Shown here piece by piece: positions 19,489 through 29,186 of a DNA stretch of 64,000 nt (position 1 is the stretch's first letter; each line of letters starts with the position of its first letter). Both the position numbers and the translations under genes were made by a program. The notes under the pieces were generated by a model, which worked only from the letters and a program-made list of their open reading frames with translations, was not told the origin of the DNA and did not search any database. Source of the DNA: Nocardia caishijiensis NBRC 108228 (lineage in GTDB: Bacteria; Actinomycetota; Actinomycetes; Mycobacteriales; Mycobacteriaceae); NCBI RefSeq assembly GCF_001612825.1, contig NZ_BDBE01000029.1, positions 372,001 to 436,000 on the forward strand, in the 5' to 3' direction.

Positions 19489-20610
19489 ATGACCGCGAGC
19501 TCGGTACCCCAGGATTTCGTCAGCGGACTGGAGGGCGTCGTCGCCTTCACCACCGACATCGCCGAGCCCGACAAGGACGGTGGCGCCCTGCGATATCGCG
19601 GCGTCGACATCGAGGACCTGGTCGCCAACCGGGTGACCTTCGGTGATGTGTGGGCGCTGCTCGTCGACGGCCAGTTCGGCCGCGGCCTGCCGCCCGCCGA
19701 ACCGTTCCCGCTGCCCGTGCACACCGGTGACGTGCGCGTCGACGTGCAGGCCGGTCTGGCCATGCTCGCCCCGATCTGGGGTTACGAGCCGCTGCTCGAC
19801 ATCGACGACGAGACCGCCCGCGAGAACCTCGCGCGCGCCTCGGTGATGGCGCTGTCGTACGTGGCGCAGTCGGCGCGCGGTATCTACCAGCCCGCGGTGC
19901 CGCAGAAGAAGATCGACGAGTGCACCACCGTCACCGAGCGGTTCATGACCCGCTGGAAGGGTGACCCCGACCCCCGCCACACCGAGGCGATCGACGCCTA
20001 CTGGGTCTCGGCCGCCGAGCACGGCATGAACGCCTCCACCTTCACCGCCCGCGTGATCGCCTCCACCGGCGCCGACGTGGCCGCGTCCCTGTCGGGCGCG
20101 ATCGGTGCCATGTCGGGCCCGCTGCACGGTGGCGCGCCCGCCCGCGTGCTCCCGATGATCGAGGAAGTCGAAAAGTCCGGCGACGCACGGGCTCTGGTCA
20201 AGGGCATCCTCGACCGCAAAGAGAAGCTGATGGGCTTCGGCCACCGCGTGTACCGTGCCGAGGACCCCCGCGCCCGCGTGCTGCGCGCCACCGCGAAGCG
20301 CCTGGCCGCCCCCCGCTACGAAGTCGCCGCCGCCCTCGAACAGGCGGCCCTCGCCGAACTGCGCGAGCGCCGCCCCGATCGCGCCATCGAAACCAACGTC
20401 GAGTTCTGGGCCGCGGTCATCCTCGACTTCGCCGAGGTCCCCGCCCACATGATGCCCGCCATGTTCACCTGCGGCCGCACCGCTGGCTGGTGTGCCCACA
20501 TCCTCGAGCAGAAGCAGCTCGGCAAGCTCGTCCGTCCCGCCGCCATCTACACCGGTCCGGGTCCGCGCACGCCGGAGGAAGTCGCTGGCTGGTCCGCCAT
20601 CGCGGGCTGA
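19489..20610 (+). CDS. citA: citrate synthase 2 (CitA-like)
   Basis: A 373-residue short citrate synthase corresponding to M. tuberculosis CitA (Rv0889c). It keeps the two active-site His regions SGPLHGGAP and [16 protein letters not shown], and the CoA/oxaloacetate arginine environment. Where GltA has the catalytic Asp (NVDFYTGV), this protein has [11 protein letters not shown], so Glu replaces Asp. That change is also in my recollection of CitA homologues, so it may mark altered specificity rather than inactivity. CGCAAGGAGAGTCACC precedes ATG 19489. A strong terminator follows. Confidence 0.9.
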   Translation: MTASSVPQDFVSGLEGVVAFTTDIAEPDKDGGALRYRGVDIEDLVANRVTFGDVWALLVDGQFGRGLPPAEPFPLPVHTGDVRVDVQAGLAMLAPIWGYEPLLDIDDETARENLARASVMALSYVAQSARGIYQPAVPQKKIDECTTVTERFMTRWKGDPDPRHTEAIDAYWVSAAEHGMNASTFTARVIASTGADVAASLSGAIGAMSGPLHGGAPARVLPMIEEVEKSGDARALVKGILDRKEKLMGFGHRVYRAEDPRARVLRATAKRLAAPRYEVAAALEQAALAELRERRPDRAIETNVEFWAAVILDFAEVPAHMMPAMFTCGRTAGWCAHILEQKQLGKLVRPAAIYTGPGPRTPEEVAGWSAIAG

Positions 20611-20624
20611 CCCCACTCCCCCGA

Positions 20625-20661
20625 CCGGGCACCGACTTTCGGTGCCCGGTTTTTCTTCTTT
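20625..20661 (+). terminator. rho-independent terminator of citA
   Basis: An 11-bp stem CCGGGCACCGA / TCGGTGCCCGG with a CTT loop is followed by TTTTTCTTCTTT, one of the few T-rich terminators in the window. The right arm is repeated once more just downstream (to about 20673). Confidence 0.9.
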
Positions 20662-20766
20662 CGGTGCCCGGTTTGTCTTGAACCAGCACACCTTCCACTC
20701 GCATCTCTCGAAGTGACCCCCGCCGGAGCGCTTATCACGCACCGGCGAAACCGAGAGGTGGTACCC

Positions 20767-21024
20767 ATGACGACCCATATCCGCAAGGTGGTCGGCTGCC
20801 TGTTCGTTGCCTTGGCTGTGTGCTTCTCCGTCCCCGCCTGCGAGGAAAACGACATCGGCCCCGCGGCTGTCGATCAGGCGTGCGAGGTAGCGGGGCCCGT
20901 GGTGGAAGCGGTCGTGTCCAGACTCGCCGCAGGAAAAACGATCACGGCCGCGATCATCGCCGCCATCACCGGCGTCATCGTCGAAGACGCCTGCCTCGAG
21001 GCCCTCGAGGATCGCCTGCGGTGA
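20767..21024 (+). CDS. small exported protein of unknown function
   Basis: An 85-residue protein with a signal-like start (IRKVVGCLFVALAVCFSVPA) and Cys at the end of it, SVPAC, a poor lipobox because of the Pro. The mature part has Cys pairs (QACEVAG, EDACLEA) around a hydrophobic TITAAIIAAITGVIVEDA helix. GAGAGGTGG precedes ATG 20767. Its stop is 10 nt from that of the convergent LppA-like gene. No family recognised. Confidence 0.6.
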   Translation: MTTHIRKVVGCLFVALAVCFSVPACEENDIGPAAVDQACEVAGPVVEAVVSRLAAGKTITAAIIAAITGVIVEDACLEALEDRLR

Positions 21025-21034
21025 GCAGGAGAAG

Positions 21035-22171
21035 TCACGAGGTCGGCGGAGGTGCGAGCGTCGAGTACGGAACCCGGCCGGTGGGGGTCTGAAGTGCCGA
21101 CCGGTACAGGCGCGGATCGTCGGCCATCCGACATCCGGTCTGTGCGGAGATAGTGATCGTGCGCTGATCTTTCCGCACGGAGATCCGCGCACCGTCTTCC
21201 GAGTTGACGAAGGTCTGGGTGTAGTTCCCTGGCATCTCACTGACCACGGGAGGAGTCGCACCGAAACGAGCTGCGACGTCTCGGGCACGATCGGCGACCT
21301 GCTGCCAGCCTTCGTCCGCGATCGCGGTGCGGGATTCGATCTGGTAGTCCTCCAGAATCAGCATGGTCCCCTCCGTTCGATCGTAGGGAGTTCCGCACGC
21401 GTTCGGTCGGTACGACTCCGCGAATCCCCACTCAAAGACCGGACGAGGAGTGAAACTGCTTGCAGCCGAACCGATTTCCTCCACCGCAGACCGCATATCG
21501 GTTGCTGCGGACTCGAGGCTGCCACGGTCGAGCAGGCGCTGCTGAGCGTAAACGGTTTCCTCGGGACCGGTCGGATTCGGCCGACTGTCGAGCTGCGCGG
21601 CGGACAACCGACAGCCGACCTGCGTGTCGATCGAGATGCCGCTGTCCCTGCTCACCGAGACCTTTGTTCCATCGGCTGCGTTATAGAAGACGCCATTCTC
21701 CGGTGTCTCGGTGGCGAGCGCACCGATGCGGACAACGATGTCCCGAACACGCTGAGTGAACTGCCGCCATATGTGGTCGGGGACATCCACAGACGGAACA
21801 GAACGGTAGCTCTCGAGACCGATCATCACCGCACCGGTTCGGTCGTACGGCTTGAAACATTGCTCGGTGCTGAGGTGATCGCTCTTGGACCATTCGAAGG
21901 CGACCCCAGGAAGCAGCTCCGCCGCGACCGCAGCGATTTCCGTTGTGAGCGATCGCATCGCGGTGAACTCCTGCTCCATGGTCGGGCGCTGGCGCAGCCG
22001 CTCCAAGGCGGCGGCAGTATCTTCCTGGCCGGTCACGGTCGGATGAGTACGCGCCGCGTCACAGCCGAGAACAAGCGTCGAGGCCGCCGAACAACACATC
22101 ATGACCGTCGCCAGCCCGCGAATTCTGGGGCTTCGGCTCGTAGGCCGGACCGCTCTCGACATTCGGACCAT
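21035..22171 (-). CDS. LppA-like lipoprotein with two repeats of the domain
   Basis: A 378-residue predicted lipoprotein. After a basic start, the signal MMCCSAASTLVLGC gives a VLGC lipobox near residue 37. Two similar halves follow: FEWSKSDHLSTEQCFKPYDRTGAVMIGLESY ... ISIDTQVGCRL, and FEWGFAESYRPNACGTPYDRTEGTMLILEDY ... ITISAQTGCRM. The repeated C-x-PYDRT and GCR elements match the LppA fold, here duplicated. The start overlaps the upstream DUF1023 fragment (TGATG). Its place next to a secreted hydrolase suggests an immunity or docking role, which is only inferred. Confidence 0.7.
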   Translation of the reverse strand: MVRMSRAVRPTSRSPRIRGLATVMMCCSAASTLVLGCDAARTHPTVTGQEDTAAALERLRQRPTMEQEFTAMRSLTTEIAAVAAELLPGVAFEWSKSDHLSTEQCFKPYDRTGAVMIGLESYRSVPSVDVPDHIWRQFTQRVRDIVVRIGALATETPENGVFYNAADGTKVSVSRDSGISIDTQVGCRLSAAQLDSRPNPTGPEETVYAQQRLLDRGSLESAATDMRSAVEEIGSAASSFTPRPVFEWGFAESYRPNACGTPYDRTEGTMLILEDYQIESRTAIADEGWQQVADRARDVAARFGATPPVVSEMPGNYTQTFVNSEDGARISVRKDQRTITISAQTGCRMADDPRLYRSALQTPTGRVPYSTLAPPPTS

Positions 22172-22572
22172 CAGCTGGTTTTCGGTTTGGTGGCATTTTC
22201 AGGCAGACCCGCGACGATTGCGGCTAGGTTGTAGCCGGAACGGTGGAGGTTTCCGGTGCTGCCATCCGTACGTCCGTACTCGGAGTGCGGGTTCTCGGCG
22301 CCACGCGAGTAGTACTCACCGTCAACGGTGATCGGGTCGGTACTGAGATGCGTGACCCAGGGCATTCCGTCCGGGCTGCGGCCGAACGAGTCCAGATTGC
22401 CCACGATCTCGCCGTGCTCGGTCATCTCGTACACATGGCCATCCTGCAGCCCGAGGTCGCCCGCGTTCTCCACCGCATCGTTCAGTCCAAGGCTGGTGAT
22501 CGGTGAACCGATTCCGTTCAGGCCTGGTAGGCCAGGAACATCGGCGCCCAGTCCGGGTGATCCGTAGAACAC
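22171..22572 (-). pseudogene. C-terminal piece of a DUF1023 alpha/beta hydrolase, out of frame with the main gene
   Basis: In the frame one step from the upstream ORF the translation reads AAVVVDDVVFYGSPGLGADV, then GLQDGHVYEMTEHGEIVGNL, VTHLS and STGNLHRSGYNLAAIVAGLP. These are the second half of DUF1023 hydrolases, including the Asp/His-bearing regions. The reading frame joins the upstream gene near 22590 only if a shift and about 50 missing residues are allowed. It could be expressed from GTG 22572 as a separate peptide, but a deletion remnant is more likely. Confidence 0.65.
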
Positions 22573-23933
22573 GACATCGTCGACGACAACGGCTGCGCCG
22601 CTTCTTGCGCTCGACCTTCGTTGGTCACGTTGATCATGTCCGGTTCGACATCGGACAGGCTACCCATCCCGCCCTGCGGCGGGTCGTAGCCGAACCAAGC
22701 GACCGAGGCGATTTCCTCGCCCTCGCGGCCGGCAGCTTCCAACTGGGTCTGGGACGTTTCGATCATCTTCTCGGCCTCGCCCATCATGCCGCCGTGCGGA
22801 TTCTTCGGCTCCCCACCACCGAGAAGTGTGGAGTCCAGATTCGAGCCGAGACCGGGTGTGGTCACCGAAATGTGGTCCGCGGTGTCAGGGTTGCCGACCG
22901 ACACGGCAGCACGGCCCTGGCGGCCGGACTGCATATCGAGAGCCATCAGGTAGCGGGGCGGATTGGACGAGGACGGGCCGTCTCCGACTGCGGCGCTGAC
23001 AGCGGCGAGGTCCTTGAGTTTCTGATTTGTCCGATCCAGCTCGGTTCGTGCGTTGCCGATTTCCGACATGTCGCCGGTCGTCGCCGCCTGTGTTGTAGCT
23101 GCGGCGACAGCCGCCTCGTATTTCGCTCGGTCGGCTTCGAGCCGTGCCCGTTCGGGCTCGAGCATCGCCCGGTTCGCAGCGTCTCTCACCTCAGCAGGCA
23201 AGCCATCGAGGTTGCCGATCGAACCCGGGGAGTTCGTTGCGATCTCCCTCTTCTGCTCGCTCGTGAGCGAATCCCACCAAGCCCGGTTTTCCTGCGCTGT
23301 ACCGCCTTTCGGCGGCTGAGGGGTTCCGGTCTTGGATGTGCTCTCGTTACCGAACGAATCCGGTGTCGGGAGGTTGTCGAACGCTGCTTCGATTGCCTGC
23401 TTCGCCGCCGCGTCTGCGTTGACGGCGCCGGTCAACGCGTCTTTGACCCACTTGGTGTGGTTCTTGGCGGACACCTCCAGCGCCGCGATTCCCACGTTGT
23501 ACTTGTCCGCGACCACCGCCGAATCCGTCGATTCGCTCGTGACAGCCGAGTACAGGCGTTGCTTCGCAGATTCACTGATTACGCATGTGCCGTCGTCACG
23601 GACATCGAAACCCTTGGCAATCGCATCAGCTTTCTTCGATGCAAGAACCCCCTGCGCGGAACTGATCGTCCACTGGGCCGAGGTCGCAGCGTCGCGACCA
23701 CGCTCCAGCGCATCAACTATGTGAACGGCCTTCTGGTGGACTTCGTTGTACCGGGTGCGCATCGCGTCGCCCGTCGCACGCCGGAATGTTTCATGTGAGG
23801 CGTCGACCGCGATGTATTGAGCGTCGATCGCGGCTCGCAATTCACTTGCTTGGCGCGTGAACTCGGTCGCCTGCGCGGCGAACTCTATCGGCTTCCACGA
23901 CTCGACCAGCGGGACCGTCAAGTGCTGACTCAT
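22518..23933 (-). CDS. type VII-type DUF1023 hydrolase, truncated before its nucleophile motif
   Basis: A 471-residue protein. Residues 1-190 form a long helical region like the N-termini of type VII-exported proteins; then WWDSLTSEQKREIATNSPGS and IGNLDGLPAEVRDAANR introduce the hydrolase part, and PPRYLMALDMQSGRQGRAAV to VAWFGYDPPQ start the DUF1023 fold. After NVTNEGRAQEAAQPL the frame is lost; the G-H-S-Y-G-S nucleophile elbow expected next is absent. The last 22 residues are frameshifted. A true enzyme would need about 50 more residues here. The ATG overlaps the EspC-like stop by 4 nt. Confidence 0.75.
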   Translation of the reverse strand: MSQHLTVPLVESWKPIEFAAQATEFTRQASELRAAIDAQYIAVDASHETFRRATGDAMRTRYNEVHQKAVHIVDALERGRDAATSAQWTISSAQGVLASKKADAIAKGFDVRDDGTCVISESAKQRLYSAVTSESTDSAVVADKYNVGIAALEVSAKNHTKWVKDALTGAVNADAAAKQAIEAAFDNLPTPDSFGNESTSKTGTPQPPKGGTAQENRAWWDSLTSEQKREIATNSPGSIGNLDGLPAEVRDAANRAMLEPERARLEADRAKYEAAVAAATTQAATTGDMSEIGNARTELDRTNQKLKDLAAVSAAVGDGPSSSNPPRYLMALDMQSGRQGRAAVSVGNPDTADHISVTTPGLGSNLDSTLLGGGEPKNPHGGMMGEAEKMIETSQTQLEAAGREGEEIASVAWFGYDPPQGGMGSLSDVEPDMINVTNEGRAQEAAQPLSSTMSCSTDHPDWAPMFLAYQA

Positions 23934-24250
23934 CGTTCCCCTGCCCCCTGCAACGCGCCGGAGAATGCTTCATCCTGCTGTTGGAACGTGATCACGGCGG
24001 CGATTGTTTTGCCGCTCAGCTCGGCCAATGCTGTTCCCACCGCTGACATCGCCTTGTCGACGCGACGTGCCGCAACCTGGTACGCCGGTGGCGTATCGCC
24101 GTTGGGCATGCACTCGTAGACGCCATCGGCAAGGGCACCTCCCTTGGCAATGATCTGGATTGCCTGGCCGGCGGTCCCCATCTCGGCCGCGAGGACGCGC
24201 ACAGCATCCGGGTCGAGATCAAAGGTCTCTGCACTCGGCGTCGGACTCAT
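23930..24250 (-). CDS. EspC/DUF2580-like type VII secretion protein
   Basis: A 106-residue helical protein with no signal peptide. FDLDPDAVRVLAAEMGTAGQA, PPAYQVAARRVDKAMSAVG and ALAELSGKTIAAVITFQQQDEAF match the short WXG100-like EspC family that is cosecreted with larger ESX substrates. It is the first gene of the cassette and is coupled by an ATGA overlap to the DUF1023 gene, as in other Nocardia and Mycobacterium cassettes. No ESX machinery genes lie in the window. Confidence 0.7.
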   Translation of the reverse strand: MSPTPSAETFDLDPDAVRVLAAEMGTAGQAIQIIAKGGALADGVYECMPNGDTPPAYQVAARRVDKAMSAVGTALAELSGKTIAAVITFQQQDEAFSGALQGAGER

Positions 24251-24252
24251 TG

Positions 24253-24438
24253 ATGGACTATAGACTCCGCAAGCACCACACGCCGCCGCCTCAGCCCCGA
24301 GTTCAGCATTTCGCGCCCGAGCAGGCGGATTGGCCTACGGCGACAACACCGACTGCGGCCTCATCTCGACGTGGTCCCACCCAAGAAGATGACGATGCCG
24401 ACGACGAGTACTTCCGTCGGCAGTCCTGGCTCGAGTAA
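24253..24438 (+). CDS. small acidic protein ending DEYFRRQSWLE
   Basis: A 61-codon ORF starting MDYRLRKHHTPPPQ and ending in an acidic stretch EDDDADDEYFRRQSWLE, a tail I have seen on small actinobacterial proteins. It starts 2 nt from the divergent EspC-like gene, leaving no room for its own ribosome site, and ATG or GTG codons upstream would run into that gene. It may be a real small protein of the cassette or chance. The region 24439-24591 after it holds nothing I recognise. Confidence 0.35.
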   Translation: MDYRLRKHHTPPPQPRVQHFAPEQADWPTATTPTAASSRRGPTQEDDDADDEYFRRQSWLE

Positions 24439-24591
24439 CGACTGACCACGTCAGGGCTAGCCGTACAGTATGGCAGCGGGGCCGAGAATATTGATGTGCA
24501 GATGAAGAGGTTGGGGACCCGCGACCGGTGATAGTCAGTCGTTCCCAGTTCTACACGCGCCGGGATTGGGCTGATCGCCGATCGATGACCG

Positions 24592-25227
24592 TCAGTGCAG
24601 GGCAGTGAAATCGAGGGCCACCGAGGCGCCCCGGTCGACAGTGTAGAAGGCCGCCTGCAGATGCGTGCCGAGCTCGATCAGGCCGACGACCGGGAGGGGG
24701 ACCGGTTGGATCAGCCGGACTCGCCAGGGGGTTGGTTCGTCCCAGGCGCGGAGTTCCAGGTCGAGGCGAAGGACGGGGTCTTCGCGGGCGGTGTAGTCGG
24801 TGGCGACGGGGGCTACCGCTAGGACGGTGGCTTCGGCGCGGCGGCCGTTGGCGAGGATCTTGGCGGTGGAGCGGCGGCCGGTGGTCGGTTGTTCGGGGAG
24901 GTACAGGACGATGCGGTCGGGGTCGCCGGGGTCGACGCGGCAGCCGATGGTGTCGCCGGGGCGCATCCATTCCAGGTCCTGGCTACGGATCCGTTGCCGT
25001 ACGCGCACGTCGTAGGGCAGCTCGTCGGGCAATTGCACTCGCACGCTGAACCGATAGCCACCCTCGCCTCGGCGCGACCACACCGACAGCACGGTCGCAC
25101 TGGCAGGCAACCCCCTGAGCAGCAGTTCCCGACGCGCCCCCTCCGACAGCAAGCCCGGCCGCCGCCCGACGACCCACAGCCACCGGTCGAGCAGGTTGGG
25201 TCCCGAATCGACCGCGAGCAGACTCAT
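24592..25227 (-). CDS. hypothetical protein, beta-rich, unrecognised
   Basis: A 211-residue protein starting at ATG 25227 (MSLLAVDSGPNLLDRWLWVV). Two similar segments each begin with a short hydrophobic strand and contain an L-P-A-S/A-T-V-L motif (LRGLPASATVLSVWSR and NGRRAEATVLAVAPVATD), followed by strands with R-x-R-x-x-P. This suggests a duplicated beta-barrel or OB-like domain. No signal peptide or TM helix. No family recognised. The frame upstream of 25227 is open but has poor start context. Confidence 0.6.
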   Translation of the reverse strand: MSLLAVDSGPNLLDRWLWVVGRRPGLLSEGARRELLLRGLPASATVLSVWSRRGEGGYRFSVRVQLPDELPYDVRVRQRIRSQDLEWMRPGDTIGCRVDPGDPDRIVLYLPEQPTTGRRSTAKILANGRRAEATVLAVAPVATDYTAREDPVLRLDLELRAWDEPTPWRVRLIQPVPLPVVGLIELGTHLQAAFYTVDRGASVALDFTALH

Positions 25228-25387
25228 AGCGGAAGAGTACTGCCAACTACGTTGGCGCCAGGGCAAATTCCCCGCACCCGGCACGATGACCCGCCGGACA
25301 CCGAGCGTTCGAAAGCCGACGACACGAACCATCAGAGGTCGCCGCCGAGGCATTTCTGCGCGGCGCCCCGGCGGCTACGGTCTGTGA

Positions 25388-26698
<1,311 letters not shown>

Positions 26699-26715
26699 TT
26701 TTTGCGGCGCCGTGA

Positions 26716-26803
26716 GGTTTGCGCCCTGAATGACCGGGAGTTGCGGGCACGATTTTTGTTCCTTCGTCAAAAATCGACCCGCAACTCCCGGTCGGCGCAA
26801 ACC
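26716..26803. repeat. 88-nt inverted repeat after serC
   Basis: Left arm pieces GGTTTGCGCC, GACCGGGAGTTGCGGG and CGATTTTTG pair exactly with CAAAAATCG, CCCGCAACTCCCGGTC and GGCGCAAACC on the right: 35 base pairs, a 6-nt bulge on the left, a 2/1 internal loop and a 9-nt apex. It is much longer than the other terminators here. It could terminate serC or be a palindromic repeat element. The rest of 26804-27069 holds nothing I can name beyond the sepH start region. Confidence 0.8.
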
Positions 26804-27069
26804 CATTCCGGTATTCGTCAGCGCTGACACGCTTCGCAAAGTTCGCATTCTTCGCGACGTTCCGTCCGGCGCAGAGCCGTTGATCTATCACCAAAACGCC
26901 TGTACACGACCAGGATTCGCGCGGGGAGCCGATCAGATTAGCGGGCCGAGGCGTCCCCGTGCGCGATTTGGGCGTGCGTGTCTGCTGCCGCGGCCAAGTA
27001 ATGTGCACTACTGTCTAGGAAAGTGGGCGGTGTCCTAACAGACGGAGCCGACGCGATAGGGAGGTAACG

Positions 27070-28110
27070 GTGCGTGAACTTCGAGTGATCGGGGTGACGC
27101 CCGACTCCACACACATCGTGTGCAGCGACCTCGAGTCCGGCACCAAGTTCCGGCTGCCCGCCGACGACAAGCTCCGCGCGGCGGCGCGCGGCGACCTCGC
27201 ACGATTCGGCCAGATCGAGATCGAAATGGAAGCGTCTATGCGTCCTAGAGATATCCAGGCCCGTATTCGCGCCGGTGCGTCCGTCGAACAGGTCACGGCG
27301 GAGTCCGGCATGCCCGCGAGCAAAGTGGAACGTTTCGCCTATCCGGTGTTGCTCGAGCGTGCGCGCGCCGCCGAACTGGCGCAGAAAGCCCATCCGGTGC
27401 GGCCCGACGGCCCCGCGGTGGAAACGCTGCACGAGATCGTCACCGCGGCCTTCGCCGAGCGCGGGCACACCATCGAACACGCCGAATGGGATGCCTGGAA
27501 GGACGAGAAGGGGTTCTGGGTCGCGCAACTGCAGTGGCGGCACGGGCATTCCGAGATCGCCGCGCACTGGCGCTACCAGCCCGACGCGCACGGTGGTTCG
27601 GTGTCCCCGCTCGACGACCCGGCCGCCGACCTGATCGATCCCGATTTCGGTCGTGCCCTGCGTGGCCTGGCCACCATGCCCGCCCCGGCGGCGCCGGTGG
27701 TGGAGGCGCCGGTTCCGGTCGAGCCACGGCCGCGCGAGCCGATGCCGACCCCGCGCCCGCAGAGTCGTCCGCAGCCCGCCCTGGACGAGTACTACGAGCA
27801 GCGGCAGGTGGCGGCAGGTGGTGGGACGGCGGCGATTCCGCCCAAGCCCGCGCCGACGGCCGTGCCCGCGATGCCCAAGCCGACCGCGCCGATCCCGGCG
27901 GCCCCCAAGCCCGCCGCACCGGTTCCGGCGGCGACGGCTCCCGCACCGCCGAGCGAGCCCGCAGCACCGGCGCCGCCCGCCGCGCAACAGGAGACGCCCG
28001 CCCCGAAGCCCGAGCCGGACAAGCCGAAGCCCGCACGCAACAAGCGCGGCAAGGCGCCCATGCCGTCCTGGGAAGACGTGCTCCTTGGCGTGCGCAGCTC
28101 CGGCAACTGA
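27070..28110 (+). CDS. sepH: septation protein SepH
   Basis: A 346-residue cell-division protein that binds FtsZ and promotes its assembly in actinobacteria. The N-terminal DUF3071 domain runs MRELRVIGVTPDSTHIVCSD to about residue 190, with a helix-turn-helix (RPRDIQARIRAGASVEQV, ESGMPASKVERFAYPVL). Residues about 200-315 are a Pro/Ala/Lys disordered linker, and the conserved C-terminal peptide ends PMPSWEDVLLGVR. GTG at 27070 follows GGGAGG by 5 nt. It corresponds to Rv0883c. Confidence 0.93.
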   Translation: MRELRVIGVTPDSTHIVCSDLESGTKFRLPADDKLRAAARGDLARFGQIEIEMEASMRPRDIQARIRAGASVEQVTAESGMPASKVERFAYPVLLERARAAELAQKAHPVRPDGPAVETLHEIVTAAFAERGHTIEHAEWDAWKDEKGFWVAQLQWRHGHSEIAAHWRYQPDAHGGSVSPLDDPAADLIDPDFGRALRGLATMPAPAAPVVEAPVPVEPRPREPMPTPRPQSRPQPALDEYYEQRQVAAGGGTAAIPPKPAPTAVPAMPKPTAPIPAAPKPAAPVPAATAPAPPSEPAAPAPPAAQQETPAPKPEPDKPKPARNKRGKAPMPSWEDVLLGVRSSGN

Positions 28111-28120
28111 CGATGCACCG

Positions 28121-28154
28121 GCGGCCCCGAGTTCTCCCGAGAGCTCGGGGCCGC
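28121..28154 (+). terminator. terminator hairpin of sepH
   Basis: An 11-bp perfect stem GCGGCCCCGAG / CTCGGGGCCGC with a 12-nt loop, starting 10 nt past the sepH stop. No T run. Confidence 0.65.
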
Positions 28155-28221
28155 GCTGGTCATCCGGCTCGGGTGCCTTCCCGGCGCGACCGCAGGTTCC
28201 GCTAGCCGTCGGAGGTGACAC

Positions 28222-28911
28222 GTGAAGTCGGCTTCCACCCTCTGGTACGTCGATACCGTCGACCCGGTCGCCGTCGTGCACAGTCGACCCGAATCCGATT
28301 CCGCTGCCGCGCAGGCCCTGGCGAGTCAGCTGTATGCCGACCACGATGTGCGCCCGATCGTGGTCGGGACGCTCGACGGCTGCGCCGGTCCGGATCGCGA
28401 CGAGGTCTATATCGGTTGCTATCCCGGCGTGACGGTCGTGTGCACCGCCGAAGCCGCCGTGATCGAGCCGACCGTGCTGCCCGAACTGCTCGTCCGCCCG
28501 CAGGCCTCCGAACACACCTATCTGGTCTCGTTCGACACCACCGTGCACTGGGGCGCGTTCGCCCATTGGGAACGCGGGGAATTCCGCCGCTCGTTCAGTT
28601 CCACCAGGGTCGACATTCTGGAGAACGAGGGGCTGCCGATGGTGTGGGAGCGCGAGTTCTGGGCCGGGGATCATCCGGTGCCGTGGGATCGTGGGGATCG
28701 TCCCGGTCCGCAGTCGCTGCCGTTCGACCCACCCGAGTTCGCCGACGCCGCCAACGCCCACTGGCTCGGCTTCCGCTATCTGGAGCCACCCGGACTGATC
28801 GACCTGCCGGTGTGCGGATTCACGCTGTATCCGAAAGGCCGAGCACCGCGACCGGTACCGGCCGTACCCGCCCGTCGGGGTCTGGCGCGCTGGTTGCGCA
28901 GGGTCGCCTAG
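28222..28911 (+). CDS. DUF6928-type protein
   Basis: A 229-residue cytoplasmic protein. The order VGTLDGCAGPDRDEVYIGCY, PGVTVVCTAE, YLVSFDTTVHWGAFAHWERG, REFWAGDHPV and LPFDPPEFADAANAHWLGF fits the actinobacterial DUF6928 family as I remember it. The C-terminus is a short basic tail (RRGLARWLRRVA). GTG 28222 is preceded by GGAGGTGAC. Its stop TAG overlaps the stop of the convergent DUF2537 gene in one CTAG. Biochemical role unknown. Confidence 0.7.
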   Translation: MKSASTLWYVDTVDPVAVVHSRPESDSAAAQALASQLYADHDVRPIVVGTLDGCAGPDRDEVYIGCYPGVTVVCTAEAAVIEPTVLPELLVRPQASEHTYLVSFDTTVHWGAFAHWERGEFRRSFSSTRVDILENEGLPMVWEREFWAGDHPVPWDRGDRPGPQSLPFDPPEFADAANAHWLGFRYLEPPGLIDLPVCGFTLYPKGRAPRPVPAVPARRGLARWLRRVA

Positions 28912-29186
28912 CCGACCAGGTGGATCAGCAGTGCGACCCAGCCGAGTTCCACGCCGAGGACCGCCCCGGCGAGCACCCATCGCAGAACCGGCGTGCACCG
29001 CCACCGCCACACCGTCGGCGCCACCCCGACCACCGCGATCACGTTCACCGCGATCGCGAGCAGCGGATGCACCTCGGCCAGCGCGACGCCGAACGCGTAC
29101 ACCGCCACCGCGCTCAGCACCGCGACCAGGGCGATCACCGTGCCACCCGCCGCCAGCGGCACCGAACCCGCCCGGTTGGGACTCAT
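28908..29186 (-). CDS. DUF2537 membrane protein
   Basis: A 92-residue protein with three hydrophobic segments: PLAAGGTVIALVAVLSAVAV, HPLLAIAVNVIAVVGVAPTV and WVLAGAVLGVELGWVALLIH, and a basic loop WRWRCTPVLR between the last two. This matches DUF2537 proteins such as Rv0882. ATG at 29186 overlaps the stop of the TrmH gene by 4 nt, so the pair is coupled. The stop shares CTAG with the convergent DUF6928 gene. Confidence 0.75.
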   Translation of the reverse strand: MSPNRAGSVPLAAGGTVIALVAVLSAVAVYAFGVALAEVHPLLAIAVNVIAVVGVAPTVWRWRCTPVLRWVLAGAVLGVELGWVALLIHLVG

